Part shown: positions 34,288 through 43,499 of the stretch, one piece after another
Numbering within the stretch: position 1 is the first letter of the stretch
Layout of the letters: every line of letters begins with the position of its first letter
Source: Oleispirillum sp963678075
Lineage (GTDB): Bacteria; Pseudomonadota; Alphaproteobacteria; Rhodospirillales; Rhodospirillaceae
DNA length: 64,000 nucleotides
NCBI GenBank assembly: GCA_963678075.2
Contig: CAXXPK010000007.1
Location: 310,001-374,000 of the forward strand
Direction: 5' to 3'
Translations under genes and position numbers: made by a program
The notes under the pieces: generated by a model
Seen by the model: the letters and a program-made list of their open reading frames with translations, nothing else
Told to the model about the DNA's origin: nothing
Databases searched by the model: none

Positions 34288-34755
34288 TTATTCTTTTTTC
34301 GCGGAATTCGCCTTCTCCGTCCAGCGTCCATCGCCATCCTGCTGCCAATAGACCAATTCATGCCCGGCGTCGCGCGCCTTCGTCCAACGCAGACGGGCCG
34401 CCGCCACGTCATCCGCGACGGCGCCATCGAAAATATCGAGACAACGCAAGAAGCCGCCGGGGTCCAGGATGTCAGCCCCGTCGGTAATCACCAGAACCTC
34501 GGCGTCATTGGGGTTTTCGGCGCAATCGGTGATCCACACCGGTTGCGCCGATGCCTCGCCGCTCCCGGCGGAGCCGTGCGGCAGCCAGGAGTCCTCGCGA
34601 TAGCTCCACAGTAAGGCGTCAAGATCCTTGGCCCGCTCCGGCGACGAGGCAACCACCACCGCCTTCAGCCCGCGCACCAAAACCCGCTCCAGCAACTCCG
34701 GCAGGGCGCGTTCCAGCGGCCACTTCTGCAAGTGATAAAAGTCAACCCGGCTCAT
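34288..34755 (-). CDS. holC: DNA polymerase III subunit chi
   Basis: Chi links the clamp loader to single-strand binding protein at the replication fork. The 155-residue length is usual. The start MSRVDFYHLQKWPLERALPEL and the block LWSYREDSWLPHGSA (the Trp/Arg-rich region that contacts SSB) are family hallmarks, followed by PVWITDCAENPNDAEVLVI. It lies 21 bases downstream of degP on the same strand; in most proteobacteria its neighbour is pepA instead, so this linkage is somewhat unusual. Confidence 0.9.
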   Translation of the reverse strand: MSRVDFYHLQKWPLERALPELLERVLVRGLKAVVVASSPERAKDLDALLWSYREDSWLPHGSAGSGEASAQPVWITDCAENPNDAEVLVITDGADILDPGGFLRCLDIFDGAVADDVAAARLRWTKARDAGHELVYWQQDGDGRWTEKANSAKKE

Positions 34756-34776
34756 CCGCTGGCGCCTTCCGACGGG

Positions 34777-36318
34777 TTACTCCTTGCCGCCGTCGATCTT
34801 AAGCGCGAGGAAACGCTTGCGATCGCCCAGCCGCACCTGCAACAGCACCGACTGCCGCCCGGTCTTCTGCGCCGCCTTGACGCCTTCGCGCAAATCCTCG
34901 GGGGAATGGACCGGGCGCTGGGTCACCGCTTCGATCACCACCCCCGGCTGAAGGCCCCGCTCCGCCGCTTGGCTTTTGGGATCGACTGCGGTGACGACGA
35001 CGCCCTTGACGTTATCGGCGATCTCGAACTTCTCGCGCAGGGGCGGGGAGATCGCCGCGACGGTCAAGCCAAGGGCCCGGATCTCTCGACCCGTCGCCAC
35101 CTTCCTGCCTTCCGGCTGCGGCTTATCGGCGGCCTGCTTGACCTCGTCCTTCATCTCGGCGACCTTGACCTTGCGGGTCATCTGCTTGCCGCCACGAATG
35201 AAATCGACGGTCACCGTCTTGCCGATCCCGGTCTCCGCGACGATGCGCGGCAGCAGCCGCATTTCATCGACCGGCTTGCCGTCGAAGGCGACGACCACGT
35301 CGCCCGCTTCCAGCCCCGCTTCCGCCGCCGGGCTTCCCGGTTGCACGCCCTGCACCAGGGCGCCCTTGGCATGATCCATGCCCAGGCTTTCGGCGATGTC
35401 GTCGGACACATGCTGAATGGTCACCCCCAACCAGCCGCGACGGGCATGACCAAAGGTCTCGATATCCTTGATCACCGCCTGCACGGTCTTCGACGGAATT
35501 GCGAAGCCGATGCCGACACTGCCGCCCGAGGGCGAATAGATCATCGAGTTCACCCCGATCACCAGTCCATCCATATCGAACATCGGGCCGCCGGAATTGC
35601 CGCGGTTGATCGGCGCATCGGTCTGGATGAAATCGTCATAGGGACCGGCATTGATGTCGCGACCGCGCGCCGAGACAATGCCCGCGGTCACCGTGCCACC
35701 CAGGCCGAAGGGGTTGCCGATCGCCAGCACCCAATCGCCGACCCGTGCCTTATCGGAATCGCCGAATTCGAGGAAGGCCAGGGGGTCCTTGACCTCCACC
35801 TGCAACAGGGCGATGTCGGACTTGGCATCGCGACCGACCAGCTTGGCGGGCATTTCGCGCCCGTTGCTGAAGCTGACGACGATTTCCGTGGCATCGTCGA
35901 TGACATGATTGTTGGTGACGATCAGTCCCTTGGCATCGATCACGAAGCCGGAGCCGAGCGACCGCGTCTTCCGCTTCTGATGCTGACCATTGTGATTCTG
36001 GAAGCGTTCGAAATAGTCCTTGAAGAACTCCTCGAACGGCGATCCTGGCGGGAACTGCGGCATATTCAGTTCCTGCTGGTCCTCGCCCTCGGCGATGTGG
36101 GTGGTCGAGATATTGACCACCGCGGGCAGCAGCTTCTTGGCAAGGTCCGCGAAACTTTCCGGCCCCCCCCTGGCCGCCGCCGGCGACACCATCGCCAAAG
36201 TCAGCATCACCAGGGCGCACGTCACGCCAAGCCACCGGCGGCCGAGGAAAAGGGTTTCCCCGGCAATCGCCCGCACTGCCTTCACATCATCGATCACGGT
36301 CGTCAGCCTCCAGTTCAC
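34777..36318 (-). CDS. degP: Do/DegP-family periplasmic serine protease
   Basis: A periplasmic protease/chaperone removing misfolded envelope proteins. It has 513 residues from a GTG at 36318, with AAGGGA 8 bases upstream that overlaps the hflC stop. A long signal sequence contains LGVTCALVMLTLAMVSPAAA. The trypsin-like domain has His138 (TNNHVIDD), Asp168 (AKSDIALLQ) and Ser242 (RGNSGGPMFD). Two PDZ domains follow (about residues 285-375 and 405-500; YxGVT-type carboxylate loops are seen as RGWLGVTIQ). It is coupled to hflK-hflC, as in many alphaproteobacteria, forming an envelope quality-control operon. Confidence 0.95.
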   Translation of the reverse strand: MNWRLTTVIDDVKAVRAIAGETLFLGRRWLGVTCALVMLTLAMVSPAAARGGPESFADLAKKLLPAVVNISTTHIAEGEDQQELNMPQFPPGSPFEEFFKDYFERFQNHNGQHQKRKTRSLGSGFVIDAKGLIVTNNHVIDDATEIVVSFSNGREMPAKLVGRDAKSDIALLQVEVKDPLAFLEFGDSDKARVGDWVLAIGNPFGLGGTVTAGIVSARGRDINAGPYDDFIQTDAPINRGNSGGPMFDMDGLVIGVNSMIYSPSGGSVGIGFAIPSKTVQAVIKDIETFGHARRGWLGVTIQHVSDDIAESLGMDHAKGALVQGVQPGSPAAEAGLEAGDVVVAFDGKPVDEMRLLPRIVAETGIGKTVTVDFIRGGKQMTRKVKVAEMKDEVKQAADKPQPEGRKVATGREIRALGLTVAAISPPLREKFEIADNVKGVVVTAVDPKSQAAERGLQPGVVIEAVTQRPVHSPEDLREGVKAAQKTGRQSVLLQVRLGDRKRFLALKIDGGKE

Positions 36319-36330
36319 GGTATCGTTCCC

Positions 36331-37197
36331 TTATTTCCGTCCACGCGACGCTTCGAAGAAACGGAAGAATTCCGAATTGGGGGAAAGCACCAGCGTGGTA
36401 TCCGGCCCCAGCGCCTCGCGATAGGCCTCCATCGAGCGATAGAACGCGAAAAATTCCGGATCGCGACCATAGGCCTTGCCCAGGATTTCGTTGCGTGTCG
36501 CGTCACCCTCACCGCGCAAGGACTGCCCCTTGCGCCGCGCCTCGGCCAGAATTACGGTGCGTTCGCGTTCCGCCTCCGCCTGGATCTTGGCCTTCATCTC
36601 GGCGCCGTCGGCGCGATAGCGCGCGGCTTCGGCGAAACGGTCGGAACGCATGCGGTTGTACAACGAATCCGCCGTATCCTTCGGCAATTCGGTACGTCCG
36701 ATACGAACGTCGATCACCTCGATACCGAATTCGCCTTCTCGCGCCTTCACCGCCTCGCTGATGCGATCCATCACCTCGACGCGCTTTTCCGACAGAACGT
36801 CAGGCAGCAGCACCTTGGCGACCTCGACCCGCACCGCGTTGTTCAGTTCGCGGCCCAGGCGCTGGCGCAGCACCAGTTCGTTGCCCGCCGACTTACGGTA
36901 TTGCAGGGGATCCACGATTTTATAACGAGCGTACAGATCGACGATGATGCGCCGCTGATCGCGAAGGTTCATTTCCTCCGGCTCGGGATCGAGATCCAGA
37001 ACCCGCTTTTCATAGAAGGCCACGTCCTGGATGAACGGCAGTTTGAAGTAGAGCCCAGGCTCCTGGTACACCGCCTTGGGATCGCCGAACTGCATGACCA
37101 GAGCCTGCTTGGTCTGATGCACCACGAACAGCGAGTTGAGGACAACGAACAGAACACCCACGGCACCCAGGCCGAGGAAGGCATGACGGCGATTCAT
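36331..37197 (-). CDS. hflC: FtsH protease modulator HflC
   Basis: An inner-membrane SPFH/prohibitin-family protein that with HflK forms a cage around the FtsH protease. It has 288 residues. The N-terminal membrane anchor (AFLGLGAVGVLFVVLNSLFVV) is followed by the SPFH domain (VHQTKQALVMQFGDPKAV) and a helical region rich in Ala/Arg/Glu (RYRADGAEMKAKIQAEAERER). The start codon is 1 base after the hflK stop. Confidence 0.96.
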   Translation of the reverse strand: MNRRHAFLGLGAVGVLFVVLNSLFVVHQTKQALVMQFGDPKAVYQEPGLYFKLPFIQDVAFYEKRVLDLDPEPEEMNLRDQRRIIVDLYARYKIVDPLQYRKSAGNELVLRQRLGRELNNAVRVEVAKVLLPDVLSEKRVEVMDRISEAVKAREGEFGIEVIDVRIGRTELPKDTADSLYNRMRSDRFAEAARYRADGAEMKAKIQAEAERERTVILAEARRKGQSLRGEGDATRNEILGKAYGRDPEFFAFYRSMEAYREALGPDTTLVLSPNSEFFRFFEASRGRK

Positions 37198-37198
37198 G

Positions 37199-38335
37199 TT
37201 ATTTGCCCCCCTTGGCCGGATTGTGTTTCTGAATTTCTGGCAACGGCAGATACGGCACCACGCCAGATCCCGACTTTTCGTCGATCACCACCTTGTTGGC
37301 CTTGCCCAGAACCTCTTGCATGGTTTCCAGATACAGACGCTGCTTGGTCACGCCTTCGGCGACGCGATAGCTTTCGTAGACCGAGTTAAAGCGATTGGCC
37401 TCGCCCTGGGCATCCTTGACCTGACGTTCCTTGTAGGCCATGGCGTCCTGCAACATTTTTTCCGCCTCGCCCTTGGCGCGCGGGATGATGTCGTTACGAT
37501 AGGCCAGGGCCTCGTTCCTTTGGCGATCCAGGTCCTGACGCGCATTGTTGACGTCGTGGAAGGCCTCGATCACCTGTTTCGGCGGATCGACCGCCAGCAG
37601 CTTGACGCCGGTGATCAGAACCCCCGCCTTGTAATAGTCCAGCAATTCCTGCAACCGCTGCATCACCTCGACCTGCAAGGCCTCCTTGCGGTCGGTCATC
37701 AGCTGATCAAGGCTGGAACGGCCCGCCACCTCGCGCATCGCGCTTTCCGCGGCGCGGCGAATGGTGGCTTCGGGATCGCGGATATTGAACAGATAGTCCT
37801 CGGCCTTGGACACCCGCCAAAACACCGAATAATCCGCATCCGCCACATTCTGATCGGCGGTCAGCATCTGCCGTTCGTCGGTTTCACGACGGACCGAGGC
37901 ATAGCGGCGCGAGGTTTCATCGCTCTGCGCGCCGACGTTGATCTGGCGGATGTTGGTCACCGCCACCGTCACCATGCCGCCGACCGGCGACGGGAACCAG
38001 TAATGCAGACCGGATTCGGTCGATTTCACGAACTTGCCGAACATCAACTCGACGCCCTGCTCGTCCGGCTGCACCTTATAGAAGCCAGAGCTCGCCCACG
38101 CCGCGATCAGGATGCTCAAGCCCAGAATGATCGCCTTAGGCCCTTGTGGGCCGCCAGAAAACAATCCGCGTATGCGATCCTGCCCCTTGCGCAGCAATTC
38201 CTCCAGATCCGGAGGCTGCTGACCGGGGCCGCGCCCCTTGCGCGGGCCGCCTCCCAACGGGCTGTTGGAGTTTCCGGGCTGGTTATTGCTACCCCAGGGA
38301 CCTCCCCCGTTTCCGCTGCCGGTATTCCAGGGCAT
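37199..38335 (-). CDS. hflK: FtsH protease modulator HflK
   Basis: The partner of HflC in the HflKC complex that controls FtsH. It has 378 residues. The N terminus is Gly/Asn/Pro-rich (GSGNGGGPWGSNNQPGNSN) as usual for HflK, followed by a membrane anchor (AIILGLSILIAAWASSGFY), the SPFH domain (VQPDEQGVELMFGKFV) and a coiled helical C terminus. It is the first gene of the hflK-hflC-degP run and is divergent from apbC. Confidence 0.96.
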   Translation of the reverse strand: MPWNTGSGNGGGPWGSNNQPGNSNSPLGGGPRKGRGPGQQPPDLEELLRKGQDRIRGLFSGGPQGPKAIILGLSILIAAWASSGFYKVQPDEQGVELMFGKFVKSTESGLHYWFPSPVGGMVTVAVTNIRQINVGAQSDETSRRYASVRRETDERQMLTADQNVADADYSVFWRVSKAEDYLFNIRDPEATIRRAAESAMREVAGRSSLDQLMTDRKEALQVEVMQRLQELLDYYKAGVLITGVKLLAVDPPKQVIEAFHDVNNARQDLDRQRNEALAYRNDIIPRAKGEAEKMLQDAMAYKERQVKDAQGEANRFNSVYESYRVAEGVTKQRLYLETMQEVLGKANKVVIDEKSGSGVVPYLPLPEIQKHNPAKGGK

Positions 38336-38500
38336 CGTTGTTCATCCCCTCTGGATTTGATTATTGTGAATCACGGGTTTGCCAGACACGTCCCTTGCAC
38401 CTTATATCGAAGACCCGTACCATGGAACCCGCTTGATCGAGACACCGCGAAAGTGAACTGGCGAACTTTGTATCACCGCATATCGGGACAACCCAAGCCC

Positions 38501-39586
38501 ATGTCAACGCCCGCCCCGGCCACGACCGTGGAAACCGTCCGCCGCCTGCTGGCCGAGTTGCCGCCCCCCCCCACCGCCGCCGAATGGCGTCCCGCCGACC
38601 ATGTCGTCGGCATCGACGTCACGGACAGCCGCGCGCTGTTGGCGTTTTCGGTGACGGCGGCGCTGGCCCCCGTGCTGGAACCCTTCCGCGCCGGGATCGA
38701 AACCGCCCTGAAAGCCCTGCCCGGCATCACCGCCGCCCAGGTCGTCCTGACCGCGGATAAACCCGCCGAATCGCCACCGCAGTCACCACGCATCGGCCAG
38801 CATCCGACCGGCGGCAAGATCGACCTGCCCGGCATCGGTCTGGTCGTCGCCATCGCCTCGGGCAAGGGCGGCGTCGGCAAGTCCACCACAACCGCCAATC
38901 TGGCGATGGCGATGGCGGCCAAGGGATTGAAGATCGGGGTTCTGGACGCCGACATCTACGGCCCATCGATTCCCACCCTGTTCGGCTGCGCCGATGCCAA
39001 GCCTCCGGCCTCGCCCGAGGGCAAGATGCTGCCGATCGAACGCTTCGGCATCAAGCTGATCTCGATCGGCTTCCTGCTGCCGCCCGATGCGGCGGTGATC
39101 TGGCGCGGACCAATGGTGTCCGGCGCCATCGAGCAGTTGTTCCGCGACGTCGATTGGGGAACCCTGGACATTCTGCTGGTCGATCTGCCCCCCGGCACCG
39201 GCGACGCGCAACTGACGATGAGCCAGAAGGCCCCGCTGTCGGGGGCGGTGATCGTCTCCACTCCTCAGGACCTGGCGTTGATCGACGCCCGGCGCGCCCT
39301 GGCGATGTTCCTTAAGGTCGATGTGCCGATCTTCGGCATCGTCGAGAACATGAGCTATTACGAGTGTCCGAACTGCGGCCACCGCGAGCCGATTTTCGCC
39401 CACGGCGGCGCGGAAAAGGCGGCGGCGGAATTGGAGGCGCCCTTCCTGGGCGAGGTACCGCTGACTCTGGCGATCCGCGAGGCCTCCGACGCCGGAACCC
39501 CGATCGTCCTCGCCCAACCCGACGGCCCGCAGGCCAAGGCCTATCGCGTCATCGCGGACGCAATCCTGTACGGCACGGCATCATAA
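38501..39586 (+). CDS. apbC: Mrp/ApbC-type Fe-S cluster carrier ATPase
   Basis: A P-loop NTPase that carries and delivers iron-sulfur clusters. It has 361 residues from ATG 38501. Residues 8-90 are a DUF59/MIP18-like domain. The deviant Walker A is ASGKGGVGKSTTTANLA, followed by DADIYGPSIPTLFG and VDLPPGTGDAQLT. The bridging cluster ligands are in YYECPNCGHREPIF (CxxC). A C9 run at 38564-38572 codes for PPPP in the linker. It is divergent from hflK. Confidence 0.95.
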   Translation: MSTPAPATTVETVRRLLAELPPPPTAAEWRPADHVVGIDVTDSRALLAFSVTAALAPVLEPFRAGIETALKALPGITAAQVVLTADKPAESPPQSPRIGQHPTGGKIDLPGIGLVVAIASGKGGVGKSTTTANLAMAMAAKGLKIGVLDADIYGPSIPTLFGCADAKPPASPEGKMLPIERFGIKLISIGFLLPPDAAVIWRGPMVSGAIEQLFRDVDWGTLDILLVDLPPGTGDAQLTMSQKAPLSGAVIVSTPQDLALIDARRALAMFLKVDVPIFGIVENMSYYECPNCGHREPIFAHGGAEKAAAELEAPFLGEVPLTLAIREASDAGTPIVLAQPDGPQAKAYRVIADAILYGTAS

Positions 39587-39609
39587 AAAACCGGGGGCAA
39601 TGCCCCGGT
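39584..39609 (-). terminator. intrinsic terminator of thyX
   Basis: ACCGGGG and CCCCGGT form a 7-bp stem with a 6-base loop; on the minus strand six T follow immediately. It sits 20 bases past the thyX stop and just at the end of the convergent apbC gene, which may use the same stem. Confidence 0.8.
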
Positions 39610-39629
39610 CGTTACCCCTTTCGGTCATT

Positions 39630-40568
39630 TCAGCCTTCGCGGCCCAGGGTCGCCATCAACTCGCCCCATTCGCGCTTCGACAGGCCGCCGGCCTCCTGCG
39701 TCACGGCCTCTCCCGCGATCAACGCCTTGACCACCTCCAGATCCTTGGCGGACAGACCGGCGCCGCCGACGCGATAGTCCATGAAGGCCTCATGGGTGGC
39801 GGGCACCCAAGCCTTCAACACCTTCAGCATTTCCTCAGCATAGACGCGGATTTCGTACTGCGCGTGGCTGTCCGCGCGCAACGACAGGAAGTGCATCAGA
39901 TTGTGCAGGTCGATTTTCCAATACCATTGGGTATAGGTGTTCAGCGTCAGGTTCATCCGCGCCAGTTCGCGCGCCAGACCGTCACGATCCGGATCGAGCG
40001 GGTCGCCCGCCTCGTCAGCGTTCAGCATGTCCTCGTAGTGGGCGTAGCAGGTTTCCGCGTCGCCCCGCAGTAGGGCGAGGACGCGGGCGGCCTCCGCCCC
40101 CTCCAGCACGTCGCCACGCCCCTGACGGTTGATGTGCGACTGCGCCGCCAACTGCTCCGGCGCCGGGATGTAGTATTCCTTGTCGAGAATCGAATACCGC
40201 CCCGAAATCTCGTTCACGCTGGCGGTACGATGCCGAATCCACTGCCGCGCCACGAAAATCGGCAGTTTGACGTGGAATTTGATCGCGCACATTTCGAACG
40301 GCGTGGTGTGGCGGTGCCGCATCAGATAGCGGATCAGTCCGCGATCCTCGCTGACCTTTTTCGTGCCCCGGCCATAGGAAACGCGCGCCGCCTGCACGAT
40401 CGCGGCATCCGACCCCATGTAGTCGATGACCCGCAGGAAGCCGTGGTCGAGAACCGGCATCGGCCGGAAGAGCATCTCCTCCAGCTCCGGCACGGTGGGG
40501 CGGAGGGTCGGATTCTGCTGCGCTCGCGCGGACGTGATCTCGGCAACCTGTTCCGGGGAAAGCGGCAT
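39630..40568 (-). CDS. thyX: FAD-dependent thymidylate synthase ThyX
   Basis: Makes dTMP from dUMP with methylene-tetrahydrofolate and reduced FAD, independent of ThyA. It has 312 residues. The defining motif RHRTASVNEIS (RHRx7S) is present, with YSILDKEYYIPAP after it and the C-terminal WYWKIDLHNLMHFLSLR, which binds flavin and dUMP. The start is ATG 40568. No thyA is seen in the window. It is divergent from ssrA. Confidence 0.97.
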   Translation of the reverse strand: MPLSPEQVAEITSARAQQNPTLRPTVPELEEMLFRPMPVLDHGFLRVIDYMGSDAAIVQAARVSYGRGTKKVSEDRGLIRYLMRHRHTTPFEMCAIKFHVKLPIFVARQWIRHRTASVNEISGRYSILDKEYYIPAPEQLAAQSHINRQGRGDVLEGAEAARVLALLRGDAETCYAHYEDMLNADEAGDPLDPDRDGLARELARMNLTLNTYTQWYWKIDLHNLMHFLSLRADSHAQYEIRVYAEEMLKVLKAWVPATHEAFMDYRVGGAGLSAKDLEVVKALIAGEAVTQEAGGLSKREWGELMATLGREG

Positions 40569-40689
40569 CGAAGAACCTCATACGGAGAACGGTGAAAAAC
40601 GCCCAAGAGCATAGCCGCAACCCGACGCTCGGCTCCAGTTTCTTTTCGCGGGTTATGCTTCCCCTGGCGCTCCAAACCTCCTATATAGA

Positions 40690-40985
40690 ACGAGTCTGGA
40701 AACAGACTACGGTGCTAAACCTATGATGGAATAATCGTTGCGGACCCGGGGGCAGTGCCCGGCGCCTCCACCATACCCCGGCAAGTCCGGGACCCTGGGG
40801 GCGAAACAGGATCGACGCGCGTGGTAAAGATCATAGCTGTGCTCGGCATGGTTCCGCCGTTATCGGGCCTTTTTAGTAGATGCGAACGATAATCGCACTC
40901 CGGTTCTGGCTGCCGCGTAAGCGGTCTCCAAGCCGACTCTGAATTCCTGAGGCCTTGAGCGGTTTCAGGTGGGGAGTGGGGCTTC
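40690..40985 (+). ncRNA. ssrA: tmRNA, circularly permuted two-piece type
   Basis: tmRNA rescues stalled ribosomes. The order here is permuted, as in alphaproteobacteria: the acceptor piece comes first. It starts near the AGTCTG-GAAA-CAGACT hairpin (40693-40708), has the T-arm CCGGGGGCAGTGCCCGG and ends at GCCTCCACCA (40773). A short spacer is removed. The coding piece begins GGGGGCGAAACAGG at 40797, whose GGGGGC can pair with the acceptor GCCTCC. The tag frame is at 40882-40920 (GCG AAC GAT AAT ... GCG TAA), encoding ANDNRTPVLAAA, preceded by TAGTAGAT. The outer ends are approximate. It lies immediately upstream of sspB, whose product binds ssrA-tagged proteins. Confidence 0.92.
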
Positions 40986-41013
40986 CTAGCAACAGAAATG
41001 CCCCATTTTTTTT
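40977..41013 (+). terminator. intrinsic terminator after ssrA
   Basis: TGGGGC (40977-40982) and GCCCCA (41000-41005) form a stem with a 17-base loop, followed by eight T (41006-41013). It lies about 110 bases before the sspB ATG, so sspB probably has its own promoter. Confidence 0.65.
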
Positions 41014-41121
41014 GCCCATTTTTCCCGTATGGGATTTTCCTCGCCGTTCGAGTGTGCGTAATATGGGCTCCGTTCCGGGCCTTAGCTCGCCCGCGTCCCT
41101 TGCCGAGGCGACACCCAGCCC

Positions 41122-41646
41122 ATGGATCAACGTCCGATTTTCGATTACGACGCCCTGGTGGAACAGGCCCTGCGCGGCGTGGTGCGCGAGGCTTTGAGCC
41201 GCGCCGCGGAGCATGGCCTGCCCGGGGATCATCATTTCTACATCACCTTCCGCACCGATGCCGAAGGGGTAAGCATCCCGTCGCATCTGGCCGCCACCCA
41301 TCCCGAGGACATCACCATCGTCCTGCAGCACGAGTTCTGGGACCTTTCGGTGGACACCGATGCCCCGGACACCTTCGGCGTGACGCTCAGCTTCAACGAC
41401 CGGAAGGAACGCTTGGTGGTGCCCTTCGCGGCGATCACCGGTTTCGCCGACCCATCGGCGAAGTTCGGTTTGCAATTCCAGTACGAGGACGACTTCGAGG
41501 ACTCGCTGGACGACGACCCGCTTCTGGATGCGCCGCCGCCGAATGAGTTGGAGATACCGGGCCTTCCGCGACACGTCCGCGCGGACGAACCGTTACCGCC
41601 CGACAACAGCAAAGTCGTCGTGCTGGACGCGTTCCGCAAGAAATAG
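41122..41646 (+). CDS. sspB: SspB-type ClpXP adaptor (alphaproteobacterial form)
   Basis: SspB delivers ssrA-tagged proteins to ClpXP. It has 174 residues. The folded domain (residues 1-115) includes HHFYITFRTDAEGVSIPSHL and ITIVLQHEFWDLSV, typical of SspB-alpha. A flexible acidic and Pro-rich linker follows, and the C terminus ends in NSKVVVLDAFRKK, the ClpX-binding tail. It lies directly downstream of the tmRNA gene, so the tag and its adaptor are neighbours. The start is ATG 41122. Confidence 0.92.
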   Translation: MDQRPIFDYDALVEQALRGVVREALSRAAEHGLPGDHHFYITFRTDAEGVSIPSHLAATHPEDITIVLQHEFWDLSVDTDAPDTFGVTLSFNDRKERLVVPFAAITGFADPSAKFGLQFQYEDDFEDSLDDDPLLDAPPPNELEIPGLPRHVRADEPLPPDNSKVVVLDAFRKK

Positions 41647-41725
41647 GTGCCGCGCCAATATCGACGCGTAGCCCAACAACCGGGGTCAACCCCGCCACCA
41701 GAACCCAGTCAGGGAGGGTCTTTTC

Positions 41726-43339
41726 ATGCCGTTCGACGCCGCTTATGCCGAAACATTCCCCTTAAGCCAGGACAACACCCAATACCGCAAGCTGACAGGC
41801 GACTTCGTCAAGATCGAGAAGCTGGACGATAAAGAGATCGTCGTCGTCGATCCCAAGGCGATCGAGCTTTTGACCTACGAGGCCTTCAAGGACATCAACC
41901 ACCTGTTGCGCCCGACGCATCTGGCGCAGATGCGCGCCATCATGGACGACCCCGAGGCCTCGGCCAACGACCGCTTCGTCGCCCTGGAGCTATTGAAGAA
42001 CGCCAACATCGCCGCAGGCATGGTGCTGCCGATGTGCCAGGATACCGGCACCGCCATCGTCATGGGGAAAAAGGGCCAGCAGGTGTGGACCGGCGGCAAC
42101 GACGCGGCGGCGGTCAGCGAAGGCGTCGGTCGCGTCTATACCGACTTGAACCTGCGCTATTCCCAGAACGCCGCGCTCGACATGTACGAAGAGGTCAACA
42201 CCGGCAACAACCTGCCGGCGCAGATCGAACTCTACGCCACCGAGGGCGACGCCTATAAGTTCCAGTTCGTCGCCAAGGGCGGCGGCTCCGCCAACAAAAC
42301 GTACCTCTACCAGCAGACCAAGGCGCTGTTGAGCCCCGCCACCCTGAAAAAATTCCTGATCGAACGGTTGAAGGCCCTCGGCACCGCCGCCTGCCCGCCC
42401 TACCATCTGGCGATCGTGATCGGCGGCACCTCGGCGGAAATGACGCTAAAGACGGTGAAGCTGGCCTCCACCCACTACTACGATGCCCTTCCGACCAAGG
42501 GCGGCAAGTTCGGCCAAGCCTTCCGCGACATCGAAATGGAACGCCAGGTTCTTGAGATGACGCGCGAATTCGGCATCGGCGCGCAGTTCGGCGGAAAGTA
42601 CTTCTGTCATGACGTGCGCGTCATCCGCCTGCCGCGTCACGGCGCATCCTGCCCGGTCGGTCTTGGCGTGTCGTGCTCGGCCGACCGCCAGTGCCTGGGC
42701 AAGATCACCAGGGACGGCGTCTTCCTGGAAGAGTTGGAATCCAACCCGGCGCGTTACATGCCCGACATCAAGTCGGAAGCCCTGGGCGGCGAGTCGGTCA
42801 ACATCGACTTGAACCAGCCGATGGACAAGATTCTGAAGACCCTCTCCCAGTGCTCGGTGAAGACCCGCGTGATACTGACCGGCACCATTATCGTCGGCCG
42901 CGACATCGCCCACGCCAAGATCAAGGAACGCCTGGACAAGGGCGAACCGATGCCTGACTACCTGAAAAACCATCCGATCTATTACGCGGGTCCGGCGAAG
43001 ACGCCATCCAACTATGCCTCCGGCTCGTTCGGGCCGACCACGGCGGGACGCATGGACTCCTATGTCGATCAATTCCAGGCGGCGGGCGGATCGCTGGTGA
43101 TGCTGGCCAAGGGCAACCGTTCCAAGGCGGTTACCGAGGCCTGCCAAAAGCACGGCGGCTTCTACCTGGGCTCGATCGGTGGCGCCGCCGCGCAGTTGGC
43201 CAAGGAATCGATCAAGAAGGTCGAGATCCTGGAATACCCGGAACTCGGCATGGAAGCGGTGTGGCGGATCGAGGTCGTGGACTTCCCGGCGTTCATCGTG
43301 GTGGACGACAAGGGCAACGACTTCTACGCCCAGATTTAA
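41726..43339 (+). CDS. fumA: fumarate hydratase, class I (4Fe-4S)
   Basis: The oxygen-sensitive TCA-cycle enzyme that interconverts fumarate and malate. It has 537 residues, the full-length single-chain form. The N-terminal alpha part has AAGMVLPMCQDTGTAIVMGKKGQ and VNTGNNLPAQIELY; cluster-binding cysteines are expected in PMCQDTG, FGGKYFCHD and ADRQCLG regions. The C-terminal beta part has YYAGPAKTP and FGPTTAGRMDSYVD. AGGGAGGG lies 8-15 bases upstream of ATG 41726. No neighbouring TCA genes are present; a REPIN-like element follows. Confidence 0.95.
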   Translation: MPFDAAYAETFPLSQDNTQYRKLTGDFVKIEKLDDKEIVVVDPKAIELLTYEAFKDINHLLRPTHLAQMRAIMDDPEASANDRFVALELLKNANIAAGMVLPMCQDTGTAIVMGKKGQQVWTGGNDAAAVSEGVGRVYTDLNLRYSQNAALDMYEEVNTGNNLPAQIELYATEGDAYKFQFVAKGGGSANKTYLYQQTKALLSPATLKKFLIERLKALGTAACPPYHLAIVIGGTSAEMTLKTVKLASTHYYDALPTKGGKFGQAFRDIEMERQVLEMTREFGIGAQFGGKYFCHDVRVIRLPRHGASCPVGLGVSCSADRQCLGKITRDGVFLEELESNPARYMPDIKSEALGGESVNIDLNQPMDKILKTLSQCSVKTRVILTGTIIVGRDIAHAKIKERLDKGEPMPDYLKNHPIYYAGPAKTPSNYASGSFGPTTAGRMDSYVDQFQAAGGSLVMLAKGNRSKAVTEACQKHGGFYLGSIGGAAAQLAKESIKKVEILEYPELGMEAVWRIEVVDFPAFIVVDDKGNDFYAQI

Positions 43340-43353
43340 AGCCAGAAACTTTT

Positions 43354-43499
43354 CGGAGGGCCTTGGGCCCTCCGCGCCTCCCGTTCGTTTTCCGCCGCGA
43401 AGCGGCAAGCAATACCCGCGTTGCGATCGCAAAAGGCTTATGACGCTTCGCACAAGAACCTACGTAATGGGGTGCGCGAGGGGACCGAGTCCCCTCGCG
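43354..43499. repeat. REPIN-like inverted pair of palindromic repeats (after fumA)
   Basis: The plus unit is CGGAGGGCCTTGGGCCCTCCG at 43354-43374 with tail CGCCTCCC. The minus unit has its stem at 43475-43499 (core GGGGACCGAGTCCCC), which read on the minus strand has tail CGCACCCC. Between them are a GCCGC-GAA-GCGGC hairpin (about 43392-43404) and a stretch including CGCTTCGCACAAGAACC that recurs in the element at 44.5 kb. The minus unit overlaps the apparent 5' end of the next coding frame. Confidence 0.75.

Noticed and set aside
34732..37389. 885-residue plus-strand open frame opposite degP and hflC
   Set aside because: Lies antisense to three conserved genes and has shadow-type composition.
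40741..40773. tRNA-like T-arm and CCA end
   Set aside because: No anticodon arm fits upstream; it is the acceptor piece of the permuted tmRNA.
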